Part shown: piece by piece, positions 38,160 through 45,774 of the stretch
How positions within the stretch are numbered: the first letter of the stretch is position 1
Layout: every line of letters starts with the position of its first letter
DNA from: Sphingobacterium thalpophilum
GTDB taxonomy: Bacteria > Bacteroidota > Bacteroidia > Sphingobacteriales > Sphingobacteriaceae
NCBI RefSeq assembly: GCF_901482695.1
Contig: NZ_LR590484.1
Coordinates: 2,108,001-2,172,000 of the forward strand
Direction: 5' to 3'
Length of the DNA stretch: 64,000 bases
Translations under genes and position numbers: made by a program
Notes under the pieces: model-generated
The model's input: only the letters and a program-made list of their open reading frames with translations
Databases searched by the model: none
What the model was told of the DNA's origin: nothing

Positions 38160-38972
38160 ATGGTTAATACAACGGAGAAAGATTCGAATTATCAGGATTT
38201 GGACAAGATGTCTGTACATGAATTATTGACTAATATCAATAATGAGGATAAATCTGTGCCTCTGGCGGTTGAGCAGGCAATCCCTCAAATCGAAGCCTTG
38301 GTCAAAGTGACTGTGGAGCGAATGAAGGCTGGTGGTCGAACTTTCTATATCGGTGCCGGTACGAGCGGTCGGCTCGGGGTGTTGGATGCGTCTGAATTGC
38401 CTCCGACTTATGGCGTGCCATTTGAATGGATTATCGGGCTGATTGCCGGTGGCGATACTGCAATTCGCAAAGCTGTGGAATTTGCGGAAGACGATCTGGA
38501 GCAGGCCTGGAAAGATATGGAAGCGTACGATATTGACGAGAACGATGTGGTGATCGGCATCGCTGCTTCCGGAACAACGCCTTATGTGATCGGCGGGCTG
38601 AAGATGGCGAATGAAAAAGGTCTCGTAACAGGCTGTATCGTGTGCAACAGCGGTTCACCGATTGCTGAAATTGCACAGTATCCTATCGAAGTCATTGTAG
38701 GACCTGAGTTTGTGACCGGATCGACACGTATGAAGTCCGGTACGGCACAAAAGCTCGTATTAAATATGTTCAGTACTGCTGTGATGATTCAGCTTGGCCG
38801 TGTAAAAGGCAATAAGATGGTGGATATGCAGTTGTCAAATCACAAACTGGTGGGACGTGGCGTACGTATCATCATGGATCAGACCGGGGCTACGGAAGAG
38901 GATGCAGCAGCACTGCTGGAACAATTTGGTAACGTTAGACAGGCCATCGAAGCGTATCAGGCCACACATTAA
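38160..38972 (+). CDS. murQ: N-acetylmuramic acid 6-phosphate etherase
   Basis: 270 residues, cytosolic SIS-domain enzyme. It cleaves the lactyl ether of MurNAc-6-phosphate to give GlcNAc-6-phosphate and D-lactate. The signature GAGTSGRLGVLDASELPPT (65-83) carries the catalytic Glu79 (Glu83 in E. coli), and the second catalytic Glu aligns with Glu110 in FAEDD. GIAASGTTPYVIGGL and VTGSTRMKSGTAQKLVLNM are also conserved. The C terminus is some 25 residues shorter than in E. coli, which is common. It is the clearest marker that the region serves MurNAc use: its product goes to NagA at 8436. The symporter gene follows 41 bp downstream. No MurNAc kinase is visible in the window. Confidence 0.95.
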   Translation: MVNTTEKDSNYQDLDKMSVHELLTNINNEDKSVPLAVEQAIPQIEALVKVTVERMKAGGRTFYIGAGTSGRLGVLDASELPPTYGVPFEWIIGLIAGGDTAIRKAVEFAEDDLEQAWKDMEAYDIDENDVVIGIAASGTTPYVIGGLKMANEKGLVTGCIVCNSGSPIAEIAQYPIEVIVGPEFVTGSTRMKSGTAQKLVLNMFSTAVMIQLGRVKGNKMVDMQLSNHKLVGRGVRIIMDQTGATEEDAAALLEQFGNVRQAIEAYQATH

Positions 38973-39013
38973 TGTATGACCCATAAAAGATAATCACCTA
39001 TTAAAAACAAACT

Positions 39014-40504
39014 ATGTCACCAGTCATATTATTGTCCTTTATTATCATCTATTTTGCGGTCCTGCTTGCGGTAGCGCATTTTACATCTAAGGGGTCTGCG
39101 GACAACTCCACCTTCTTTGTCGCCAATCGAAATTCGAAATGGTATATGGTCGCCTTCGGGATGATCGGTACTGCATTGTCTGGCGTGACCTTTATTTCTG
39201 TGCCCGGAGCCGTCGGTGCATCAGAATTTAGCTATTTTCAGTTTGTCCTGGGCAACGCTGTGGGCTTTGTGATTATTGCCTACGTGCTGCTGCCTCTTTA
39301 TTACCGGATGAACCTGACATCGATTTATACTTATCTGGAGGAACGCTTCGGACATACCACTTATAAAACCGGCGCAGCCATTTTTCTGGTGTCCCGGACC
39401 ATTGGCTCCGCTTTCCGCTTGTATTTGGTGGCTATCGTTCTCCAGCATTTTATCTTCGACGCCTGGAATGTGCCTTTCGCCATCACGGTAGTAATCTGCC
39501 TTGTGCTGATCTGGATGTATACCAATAAGGGGGGGCTGAAGACGATTATCGTAACGGACACCTTACAGACAACTTTTTTGGTTACCGCTGTCATACTTTC
39601 GATTTATTTTATGGCCAAAGGGCTGGATTTCGGAATCGTAGATACTTTTGAAGCTGTAAAAGAGAGCAGTTATTCCAAAATCTTTTTCTGGGACGATTTT
39701 GTAGGGAGTAAAGCGAACTTTTGGAAACAGTTTTTGGGCGGTATTTTTGTCACGATAGCGATGACAGGCCTGGATCAGGACCTGATGCAAAAGAATCTAT
39801 CCATGGGTACTATCAAAGAGGCGCAAAAAAACATGATCACTTTCACCAGCGTGTTTGTGGTGATCAATATTTTCTTTTTGGCTGTAGGTGCCCTGCTCTA
39901 CATTTACGCTGCAAAAAACGGCATAGACGTGTCCAAATTGGCCACCCGTGACTATTTATATCCCGAAATAGCGCTGAATCATCTGGCCATTGTGCCAGCA
40001 ATCATTTTTATGATGGGTTTGACAGCGGCTACTTTTGCGACAACAGACAGTGCGCTGACCGCGCTGACAACATCTTTCTGTGTCGATTTTTTGAACTTCA
40101 ATAAGAAGGAAAATCCGAATGATCCCGCGCTGGTAAAAAGACGGAATTATGTGCATTTCGGATTCTCTATCGTTATGCTGCTGGTGATTCTTGTATTTAA
40201 GCTGATCAATGATGATTCGGTCGTTAACGCGATATTTACAGCTGCCAGCTATACCTATGGCCCGCTGCTAGGCCTGTTTGTTTTTGGTATCTTCACCAGA
40301 TATGCCGTGCGCGACAAGGCTGTGCCCTATATCTGTGTGCTGTCACCGACAGTGCTATATCTGTTAAAGACTTACGTGATAGAAGTTTATACGCCTTATG
40401 TGATCGGTTTGGATCTGATCATCATCAATGGTTTGATCACCTTCCTGATGCTTTTGCTCAGTTCTCCCGGAAAGGCGTCTGAAAAAGCGCTTTCCCATAA
40501 CTAA
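39014..40504 (+). CDS. Sodium:solute symporter (SSS family), probable amino-sugar/MurNAc importer
   Basis: 496 residues with about 13 hydrophobic helices, the usual SSS topology. Family marks: TALSGVTFISVPGAVGA in helix 2, SRTIGSAFRLYLVA, MTGLDQDLMQKNLSM and FATTDSALTALTTSFCVDFL, the last carrying the sodium-site Ser/Thr residues. It couples sodium entry to solute uptake across the inner membrane. Lying 41 bp after murQ as last gene of the unit, it most likely imports MurNAc or a small MurNAc derivative; sialic acid or other sugars are known substrates of the same family. As in the SSS-type MurNAc transporter reported for Tannerella (from memory), import would be without phosphorylation, so a separate kinase is needed. 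Confidence 0.87.
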   Translation: MSPVILLSFIIIYFAVLLAVAHFTSKGSADNSTFFVANRNSKWYMVAFGMIGTALSGVTFISVPGAVGASEFSYFQFVLGNAVGFVIIAYVLLPLYYRMNLTSIYTYLEERFGHTTYKTGAAIFLVSRTIGSAFRLYLVAIVLQHFIFDAWNVPFAITVVICLVLIWMYTNKGGLKTIIVTDTLQTTFLVTAVILSIYFMAKGLDFGIVDTFEAVKESSYSKIFFWDDFVGSKANFWKQFLGGIFVTIAMTGLDQDLMQKNLSMGTIKEAQKNMITFTSVFVVINIFFLAVGALLYIYAAKNGIDVSKLATRDYLYPEIALNHLAIVPAIIFMMGLTAATFATTDSALTALTTSFCVDFLNFNKKENPNDPALVKRRNYVHFGFSIVMLLVILVFKLINDDSVVNAIFTAASYTYGPLLGLFVFGIFTRYAVRDKAVPYICVLSPTVLYLLKTYVIEVYTPYVIGLDLIIINGLITFLMLLLSSPGKASEKALSHN

Positions 40505-40517
40505 GGCTTATTTTTGA

Positions 40518-40573
40518 TTTGTACGTACAGAAAAATTAAGTTAAGTTTGATAGACTTAGTTTTTTTGTACGTA
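40518..40573 (+). repeat. Direct repeat TTTGTACGTA flanking the promoter of the PNP gene
   Basis: TTTGTACGTA occurs at 40518-40527 and again at 40564-40573, 46 bp apart, the second copy overlapping the start codon. The first copy extends to the palindrome GTACGTAC. It may be an operator pair or chance; no regulator is nearby. Confidence 0.3.
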
Positions 40574-41388
40574 TGTATCATAGCATAAATGAGACTACGG
40601 AGTTTATCCGTAGAAGAATTGGAGACTTCACTCCAGAATTCGGTATCATCCTCGGTACCGGTTTAGGTAAGTTGGTTGATGAGATTGAAGTCGAATACCA
40701 GCTCATGTATTCCAATATTCCCAATTTTCCAATTTCCACTGTAGAATTCCATTCGGGCAAGTTGATTTTTGGTAAGCTAAGCGGGCGGAATGTTGTCGCC
40801 ATGCAGGGGCGTCTGCATTTCTATGAGGGCTATGATATGCAGCAGATCACTTTTCCGATCCGTATCATGAAGGTTTTGGGGGTGCAGAAACTATTTGTAT
40901 CCAATGCTGCCGGCTCATTGAATCCAGAGGTAAAAAAGGGGGATCTTGGGATTATTGAAGATCATATTAATCTGCTGCCGGATAATCCGCTGCGTGGGCA
41001 GAATCTCGCAGAGTTTGGCCCCCGTTTTCCGGATATGAGCGAACCCTATAACCGCCTTATGATCCAGCAGGCTCTCGAAATTGCGTCGGCGCATGATATT
41101 TCAGCACACCGTGTGGTCTATGTATCCTCTCCGGGACCAAATCTGGAAACTCGGGCTGAGTACCGTTACATGCGGCTCATCGGCGGTGATGTGGTCGGTA
41201 TGAGCACCGTGCCGGAGGTCATCGTCGCCAATCATATGTCCATTCCGGTGTTCGCGATTTCTGTTGTTACCGATGAAGGTTTTCACGATGAACTGAAACC
41301 GGTCTCCCTGCAGGAAATTGTGCAGGTGGCGGAGAAAGCGGAACCAAAGATGACATTAATTTTGAAAGAATTGATAGCTTTGCAGTAA
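40573..41388 (+). CDS. Purine nucleoside phosphorylase, class I
   Basis: 271 residues, cytosolic, typical of trimeric PNP (PunA type). Conserved: IILGTGLGKLVDE (phosphate loop), EFHSGKLIFG, MQGRLHFYEGY, SNAAGSLNPEVKKGDLGIIEDHIN, and GPNLETRAEYRYMR through VGMSTVPEVIVANH with the purine-binding Glu and Met. ISVVTDEG takes the place of the usual SLVTN loop. It converts (deoxy)guanosine/inosine and phosphate to base and (deoxy)ribose-1-phosphate. It has its own upstream region of 68 bp after the symporter gene and is followed 22 bp later by the porin gene. No functional link to the MurNAc genes is apparent. Confidence 0.92.
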   Translation: MYHSINETTEFIRRRIGDFTPEFGIILGTGLGKLVDEIEVEYQLMYSNIPNFPISTVEFHSGKLIFGKLSGRNVVAMQGRLHFYEGYDMQQITFPIRIMKVLGVQKLFVSNAAGSLNPEVKKGDLGIIEDHINLLPDNPLRGQNLAEFGPRFPDMSEPYNRLMIQQALEIASAHDISAHRVVYVSSPGPNLETRAEYRYMRLIGGDVVGMSTVPEVIVANHMSIPVFAISVVTDEGFHDELKPVSLQEIVQVAEKAEPKMTLILKELIALQ

Positions 41389-41410
41389 TTTAGACTATAG
41401 ATAATTTTAG

Positions 41411-43480
41411 ATGAAGTTGATCGTACGCGTATTAGCCGCACTGTGTGTCTTCCTTGTTTGTTCTATGGATGCTGTTGCCCAGAGCAACGATGAATGGAGC
41501 AGCGCACTGGACTCTGCCCGGGCCAGGGAGGACGGGAAAAAAGATTCGGTGATCCTGTCCGCAAAATATATCCGGTATGCGACATTGGATATGCTGAAGA
41601 AGGGTACCTATACGCGGCAGATCGATACTTCGCATCGCAATTATCAATACTATAATCCACAGAATTTGCCCTGGAATCCCAGTGTCAATCTTGGGGCGTA
41701 CGGGCTGGCCACGCGGGACCTATTATTCCAGCCCAAAAAAACGATCGGGTTCCAGTCTGGGTTTACCGCTTTGGAACGGTACCTGTTAAATCCGGATTCG
41801 GTGCAGTACTTCCGCGCCCGGGCGCGGTATTCCGAGCTTTCTGCTGTGGGTTTCTTTTTTGATGATCAAGTGTTCCGGGCGCGGGTGGCGCAAAATATAA
41901 ATCCACAGTGGAATATGAACGTTGACTTCCATTCCACCAAAACGGATGGCTTCTATCTGATGCAGAATTACTCGGATATGAAGGCTTCTGTGGCTTCCTG
42001 GTACGAGTCGAAAAATAACCGATATAACCTGTTGATCAATGCTGTATTCAACCGGCTGGATGCTATGGAAAATGGATCCATTACCGAAGATAAGCCCTTT
42101 GCGCCGGAAAACCGGCAGACTCCGGACCGCTTTATTCCTAAATTTAATGATCCCGGTAAAATAAACATTCCGCGATCCAAATGGTGGGACAATTCGCTAT
42201 TCCTAAGACAGTCGCTGTATGTCGGGCGTATGGATACCGTCGATAAAGGCAAACCGACCATGCAGCTCTATCCGACCAACAGTATGGCGCATAATACCCG
42301 TATCCGAAAACAGACCTACAACTTTTTTAAAAATATGGACGATGGAAATGCAGCCTTGCCATATAATAATAAAGCATTGACCCTCAATAACGATAAGACA
42401 ACGATTACCAATATATCCAACGAATTTGAATATAACTTTTTCCTGCGGGGCAAATCCATCTTTAAAAATGAGGCGAAGCTGAATCTGGCCTTCCAGCATG
42501 ATATGAATTGGGTAGAGCAGAGCCAGATAGACTCACTGCGCTATTACACTAACCGTGCTGCATACCCAGAACCGCATAAAAAGCTGCCGGATAGCACAGT
42601 ATTTGACAAATTCTACCAGAATGGTATGGTAAAAGGTGAGCTGGGCTATAAATTTTCGGACCGGCTCGATTTCAGTCTGAGAGCCAATCAGATCGTCTTT
42701 GGGCATAATATCGGCGATTTTCTCTATGAGGCGAAAGCCGATGTCTCGATGGGCGATAAAATCGGTAAGGTGACATTGGGCGCTTACTCGCAGAACAAAT
42801 CACCTGAAATGGTGTATAATAATCTGAATTATACCTACGGACAATGGAACGATCTGGATCTGAAGAAAATCAAAATTCAGAATTTATCCTTCCAGTACAG
42901 CAACCCCATGCTCGGCTTCAGAGGAAAAGTGGAGTACTTTCTGATGAATAATTATACGTACTTTGAAGAACTTCCGAATGCGCAGAACGATCCAAAAAAA
43001 GATAAATGGATCATTCCGGCACAATTGGATAACGCCAATCTGCTCAAAGTGACCGTGGGGCAAAAGTTTAAGTTCAGGCATTTTACTTTCGATAACTTAG
43101 TCGTATACCAAAAGACCGACCAGCAAAAAATCCTCGCTATCCCCGAACTCTATACCTGGCATAGCCTCTATTATAGTAACCTATTTTTCAAGGTGATTGA
43201 CTATAGTATCGGGGTTGACGCGAAATTTAATACACCTTACGCCAATCCCAATTACTCCATGGGGACAGGACAGTTTTATAATGCCTATCAGCAGATCGAG
43301 TTTTCGACTTACCCCATTATGGATTTGTGGGTAACGGCCAACATACAACGTGTTAATATGTTTTTGAGTTATAACTTCCTGAATCAGAATTTTTATCCGC
43401 GTGGATATTATACGGTCAGACGCTATCCCATGAATCCGGCCAACTTCAGATTTGGTGTTTCGTGGAAGTTCTATGACTAA
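41411..43480 (+). CDS. Putative outer-membrane porin (Porin_10 family)
   Basis: 689 residues. Signal peptide cleaved near AVAQ (about 24). After a charged linker the protein is made of alternating amphipathic strands rich in Tyr/Asn/Arg and ends in Phe-Tyr-Asp (FRFGVSWKFYD), as outer-membrane beta barrels do. Segments such as NPQWNMNVDFHSTKTDGFYLMQNY and RYNLLINAVFNRLDAMENG are typical of the large putative porins (PF14121) of Bacteroidota. There is no plug or TonB box, so transport would be by passive diffusion; the substrate is unknown. The start is 22 bp after the PNP stop, hence probable co-transcription. Confidence 0.78.
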   Translation: MKLIVRVLAALCVFLVCSMDAVAQSNDEWSSALDSARAREDGKKDSVILSAKYIRYATLDMLKKGTYTRQIDTSHRNYQYYNPQNLPWNPSVNLGAYGLATRDLLFQPKKTIGFQSGFTALERYLLNPDSVQYFRARARYSELSAVGFFFDDQVFRARVAQNINPQWNMNVDFHSTKTDGFYLMQNYSDMKASVASWYESKNNRYNLLINAVFNRLDAMENGSITEDKPFAPENRQTPDRFIPKFNDPGKINIPRSKWWDNSLFLRQSLYVGRMDTVDKGKPTMQLYPTNSMAHNTRIRKQTYNFFKNMDDGNAALPYNNKALTLNNDKTTITNISNEFEYNFFLRGKSIFKNEAKLNLAFQHDMNWVEQSQIDSLRYYTNRAAYPEPHKKLPDSTVFDKFYQNGMVKGELGYKFSDRLDFSLRANQIVFGHNIGDFLYEAKADVSMGDKIGKVTLGAYSQNKSPEMVYNNLNYTYGQWNDLDLKKIKIQNLSFQYSNPMLGFRGKVEYFLMNNYTYFEELPNAQNDPKKDKWIIPAQLDNANLLKVTVGQKFKFRHFTFDNLVVYQKTDQQKILAIPELYTWHSLYYSNLFFKVIDYSIGVDAKFNTPYANPNYSMGTGQFYNAYQQIEFSTYPIMDLWVTANIQRVNMFLSYNFLNQNFYPRGYYTVRRYPMNPANFRFGVSWKFYD

Positions 43481-43551
43481 TTTCCATTAAAATTATATGC
43501 GTGTTTTTTAGCTTGTTGTGCTCTTTGGCGTGGAAAATCTTCTAAAATAAT

Positions 43552-43581
43552 TTTGAGAATAGAATTTTTAAGCTATATTTG
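43552..43581 (+). promoter_or_regulatory. Bacteroidota-type promoter of the tRNA-Val genes
   Basis: TTTG at 43552-43555, an 18-bp spacer and TATATTTG at 43574-43581 match the -33 TTTG / -7 TAnnTTTG consensus of Bacteroidota primary-sigma promoters. The first tRNA begins 38 bp after the -7 box. Confidence 0.8.
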
Positions 43582-43619
43582 CACACGCAATTAGGGAACG
43601 GCGTTCTTTAAAAAAGTAT

Positions 43620-43697
43620 GGAGGCTTAGCTCAGCTGGTTCAGAGCATCTGCCTTACAAGCAGAGGGTCACTGGTTCGAATCCAGTAGCCTCCACCA
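43620..43697 (+). tRNA. tRNA-Val(UAC), copy 1
   Basis: Acceptor GGAGGCT pairs with AGCCTCC, D stem GCTC/GAGC, anticodon stem TCTGC/GCAGA around loop CTTACAA (anticodon TAC), T stem ACTGG/CCAGT with loop TTCGAAT, discriminator A, and an encoded CCA at 43695-43697. Reads GUA valine codons and probably others by wobble. Confidence 0.96.
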
Positions 43698-43706
43698 TAC
43701 AAAGTC

Positions 43707-43784
43707 GGAGAATTAGCTCAGCTGGTTCAGAGCATCTGCCTTACAAGCAGAGGGTCACTGGTTCGAATCCAGTATTCTCCACCA
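43707..43784 (+). tRNA. tRNA-Val(UAC), copy 2 with a different acceptor stem
   Basis: Body identical to copy 1 from the D arm to the T arm, but the acceptor stem is GGAGAAT/ATTCTCC: two base pairs are changed together on both sides, so the fold is kept. Encoded CCA at 43782-43784. Nine bp after copy 1. Confidence 0.96.
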
Positions 43785-43793
43785 TTCCAAAAC

Positions 43794-43868
43794 GGAGGCT
43801 TAGCTCAGCTGGTTCAGAGCATCTGCCTTACAAGCAGAGGGTCACTGGTTCGAATCCAGTAGCCTCCA
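43794..43868 (+). tRNA. tRNA-Val(UAC), copy 3
   Basis: Same sequence as copy 1 (acceptor GGAGGCT/AGCCTCC, anticodon TAC) but the 3' end reads ACAT after AGCCTCC, so CCA is not encoded and must be added by the CCA enzyme. A short terminator follows. Confidence 0.95.
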
Positions 43869-43873
43869 CATAA

Positions 43874-43898
43874 AGCACACAACGGGTGCTTTTTTTTT
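43874..43898 (+). terminator. Terminator after the third tRNA-Val gene
   Basis: AGCAC (43874-43878) pairs with GTGCT (43886-43890), followed by eight T residues. The short stem and long T run fit attenuation between the third and fourth tRNA genes. Confidence 0.7.
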
Positions 43899-43903
43899 CG
43901 TTA

Positions 43904-43978
43904 GGGGATTTAGCTCAGCTGGTTTAGAGCACTACCTCGACAAGGTAGGGGTCACTGGTTCGAACCCAGTAATCCCCA
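43904..43978 (+). tRNA. tRNA-Val(GAC) with C at position 33
   Basis: Acceptor GGGGATT/AATCCCC, D stem GCTC/GAGC, anticodon stem CTACC/GGTAG with loop TCGACAA, T stem ACTGG/CCAGT. The middle of the loop is GAC, valine. Position 33, almost always U, is C here. CCA is not encoded. It probably shares the promoter at 43552 through partial readthrough of the preceding terminator. Confidence 0.9.
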
Positions 43979-43984
43979 CAAGAC

Positions 43985-44012
43985 AAAAAGCGTTCCTAAG
44001 AACGCTTTTTTT
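43985..44012 (+). terminator. Terminator after the tRNA-Val array
   Basis: AAAAAGCGTTC (43985-43995), loop CTAA, GAACGCTTTTT (44000-44010) and further T residues: a clean intrinsic terminator ending the tRNA operon. Confidence 0.88.
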
Positions 44013-44053
44013 GTTTTCAGGTGCCTTATTTTTATTCGTGTTTACCGGACAGC

Positions 44054-44059
44054 TCTTCC
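44054..44059. repeat. Target-site duplication, left copy (TCTTCC)
   Basis: TCTTCC directly before the outermost left end of the insertion sequence; the same six bases follow its right end at 45735-45740. This marks the outer borders of the inserted DNA, including the duplicated left end. Confidence 0.6.
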
Positions 44060-44301
44060 GGGATCAAGCTGAATTCTTGGGGGAATGTTAAAAATTTGTT
44101 AGTTTAGCATCTTTAATACAGATATCCCTTGCAAGAAGCCGAACGTAAATTACTATCCCTATTGATGCCCGAAGGGCTTTTGGAATACTTCCAGATTTTA
44201 GAAGTCGATCAGGTCGACAATCAACTCCATATTTATTTAGATGAACTTAATATTGCTCCGAGAGGCTATGAGAACAGCAAGTTGGAGTCAAAGGGTTTTA
44301 T
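44060..44301. repeat. 242-bp tandem copy of the insertion sequence's left end
   Basis: Bases 44060-44301 are, as far as I can compare by eye, identical to 44302-44543: the left terminal repeat (GGGATCAAGCTGAATTC...), the leader and the first codons of the small transposase ORF. The partial ORF (44129-44314, starting QEAERKLLSLLMPEG) runs into the second left end and stops after GFMGSS, so it is a dead fragment. The unit lies inside the target-site duplication. Confidence 0.85.
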
Positions 44302-44370
44302 GGGATCAAGCTGAATTCTTGGGGGAATGTTAAAAATTTGTTAGTTTAGCATCTTTAATACAGATATCCC

Positions 44371-44724
44371 TTGCAAGAAGCCGAACGTAAATTACTATCC
44401 CTATTGATGCCCGAAGGGCTTTTGGAATACTTCCAGATTTTAGAAGTCGATCAGGTCGACAATCAACTCCATATTTATTTAGATGAACTTAATATTGCTC
44501 CGAGAGGCTATGAGAACAGCAAGTTGGAGTCAAAGGGTTTTATGCCTTCTACTGAAATTTCAGACTTTCCCATTCGAGGCCAGAAAGTTACGCTACATAT
44601 CCGCCGTCGTCGATGGACGGTACTGGATACCGGAGATATCATCACAAGAGATTGGAACCTGGTGCGTGATGGCGCTCGAATGACGACTGAATTCGGGCTT
44701 TTTTTAAAGAAGATATTTGGATAA
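44371..44724 (+). CDS. Transposase N-terminal region protein (ISAon1-type)
   Basis: 117 residues from a TTG start. The sequence has a short helical start (QEAERKLLSLLMPEGLLEYF) and a compact basic C-terminal part (GQKVTLHIRRRRWTVLDTGD) likely to help bind the element's ends. Its stop codon TAA (44722-44724) overlaps the beginning of the larger transposase ORF (TTGGATAAC), which suggests translational coupling by stop-restart. The two ORFs would together make the transposase; many relatives are annotated as two proteins. Its first 62 codons are duplicated in the dead copy upstream. Confidence 0.8.
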   Translation: MQEAERKLLSLLMPEGLLEYFQILEVDQVDNQLHIYLDELNIAPRGYENSKLESKGFMPSTEISDFPIRGQKVTLHIRRRRWTVLDTGDIITRDWNLVRDGARMTTEFGLFLKKIFG

Positions 44725-45700
44725 CCATCCTGTAAGCGCCCAATTGGTAGGTCTGTTCTTCCAAATGGACGGCAAGCAACTACAGGATCAATACAAGAAC
44801 CACCTCAGTGATTTCCATGATTGGGACCAAAAGCCGCATGCAGAGAGCTGGACATTGTTCCCTGAAAACATCTCGGAACACCTGAGCATCGATGAGACCA
44901 GCTTTAGCAACGGTGAATTATATACCATTGTTAGCAGTAAATCGGCAAAAGGCCGTAAAGGGACGATCCTAGCAACTATTAAAGGCACAAAGGCTGAGGA
45001 TATCATAGCTGTTCTTGAGCGAATACCCTTGCGATCCAGGAATAAGGTAAAGGAGGTGACCATGGATATGGCTCCCAACATGGCCAAGGCTATCCGTAGA
45101 TGTTTCAGGAATGCCAGGCGTGTGGTCGATCGGTTCCATGTCCAAAAGTTAGCTTACGATGCCGTTCAGGAACTCCGTATCAAATACCGCTGGGAAGTCT
45201 TGGATGCAGAAAGCAAGAAGATAATGGAATCGCGGAAGCGGGGGATCCCATATGAACCCGAGTTGTTGCCCAATGGAGATACGCTCAAACAGCTATTGGC
45301 CAGATCGAGACACCTCCTGTTCAAGCATCCCAGCCGATGGTCAGAAAGCCAGAAAAACCGGGCTGAATTGCTGTTCATGCGGTTTCCCAAAATAAAGCTG
45401 GCTTATGATCTCGGAATTGCCTTGGGAGACATCTTCAACAAATGCCGGGACAAAAAGGTAGCATTTACCAAGCTTGGCCTGTGGCACAATCAGATCGAGA
45501 ATGCGGGCATTGCTTCATTTGAGAGCGTAGCAAGATCCATTGCAGCTCATCATCAATACATTCTCCATTACTTCGACAACAGAAGTACTAATGCATCGGC
45601 AGAATCATTCAATGCAAAACTCAAAGCTTTCAGGAGCGTCTTCCGTGGCGTTAGGGACACAACATTCTTCCTGTACAGAGTGATGAAATTGTATGCTTAA
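44717..45700 (+). CDS. DDE transposase of ISL3/ISAon1 type
   Basis: 327 residues, starting at a TTG overlapping the stop of the N-terminal ORF. The catalytic triad is visible: SIDETSF (first Asp), VTMDMAPNM (second Asp) and NASAESFNAKLKAF (Glu). The VVDRFHVQKL motif is typical of ISL3-like transposases. Nothing is missing, so the enzyme should be functional. It cuts and joins the element ends in DNA transposition. The right inverted repeat starts about 10 bp after the stop codon. Confidence 0.88.
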   Translation: MDNHPVSAQLVGLFFQMDGKQLQDQYKNHLSDFHDWDQKPHAESWTLFPENISEHLSIDETSFSNGELYTIVSSKSAKGRKGTILATIKGTKAEDIIAVLERIPLRSRNKVKEVTMDMAPNMAKAIRRCFRNARRVVDRFHVQKLAYDAVQELRIKYRWEVLDAESKKIMESRKRGIPYEPELLPNGDTLKQLLARSRHLLFKHPSRWSESQKNRAELLFMRFPKIKLAYDLGIALGDIFNKCRDKKVAFTKLGLWHNQIENAGIASFESVARSIAAHHQYILHYFDNRSTNASAESFNAKLKAFRSVFRGVRDTTFFLYRVMKLYA

Positions 45701-45734
45701 AAATCTTTACCCCCCAAACTTTCGGTATGATCCC

Positions 45735-45740
45735 TCTTCC
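45735..45740. repeat. Target-site duplication, right copy (TCTTCC)
   Basis: TCTTCC directly after the right end of the insertion sequence, matching 44054-44059. Removing the insert restores CGGAC-AGCTCTTCC-GTCCG, a small hairpin, as the original target. Confidence 0.6.
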
Positions 45741-45774
45741 GTCCGAAATCAGATAGGGGTATAGCTGTTGTTAT

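Larger units (their letters stand above)
44302..45734 (+). mobile_element. ISL3/ISAon1-like insertion sequence, two transposase ORFs
   Basis: About 1,433 bp. The left end GGGATCAAGCTGAA and the reverse complement of the right end GGGATCATACCGAA share their first seven bases and, further in, a TTGGGGG block, giving imperfect inverted repeats of about 25 bp. Between them lie a small N-terminal ORF and a DDE transposase ORF. A second partial left end sits immediately upstream and TCTTCC repeats flank the whole. The ISAon1 label for this two-ORF type is from memory. Confidence 0.85.

Noticed and set aside
43620..43868. Near-identical repeats with short spacers, like a CRISPR array
   Set aside because: Each unit folds into a complete tRNA-Val; spacers are about 9 bp and there are no cas genes.
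44129..44314. Separate small gene before the insertion sequence
   Set aside because: It is the duplicated first part of the transposase N-terminal ORF and runs into the second left end.
44699..44712. T7 run as a -1 frameshift site joining the two transposase ORFs
   Set aside because: The -1 frame stops within ten codons; the second ORF needs a +1 shift or restart at the overlapping TTG.
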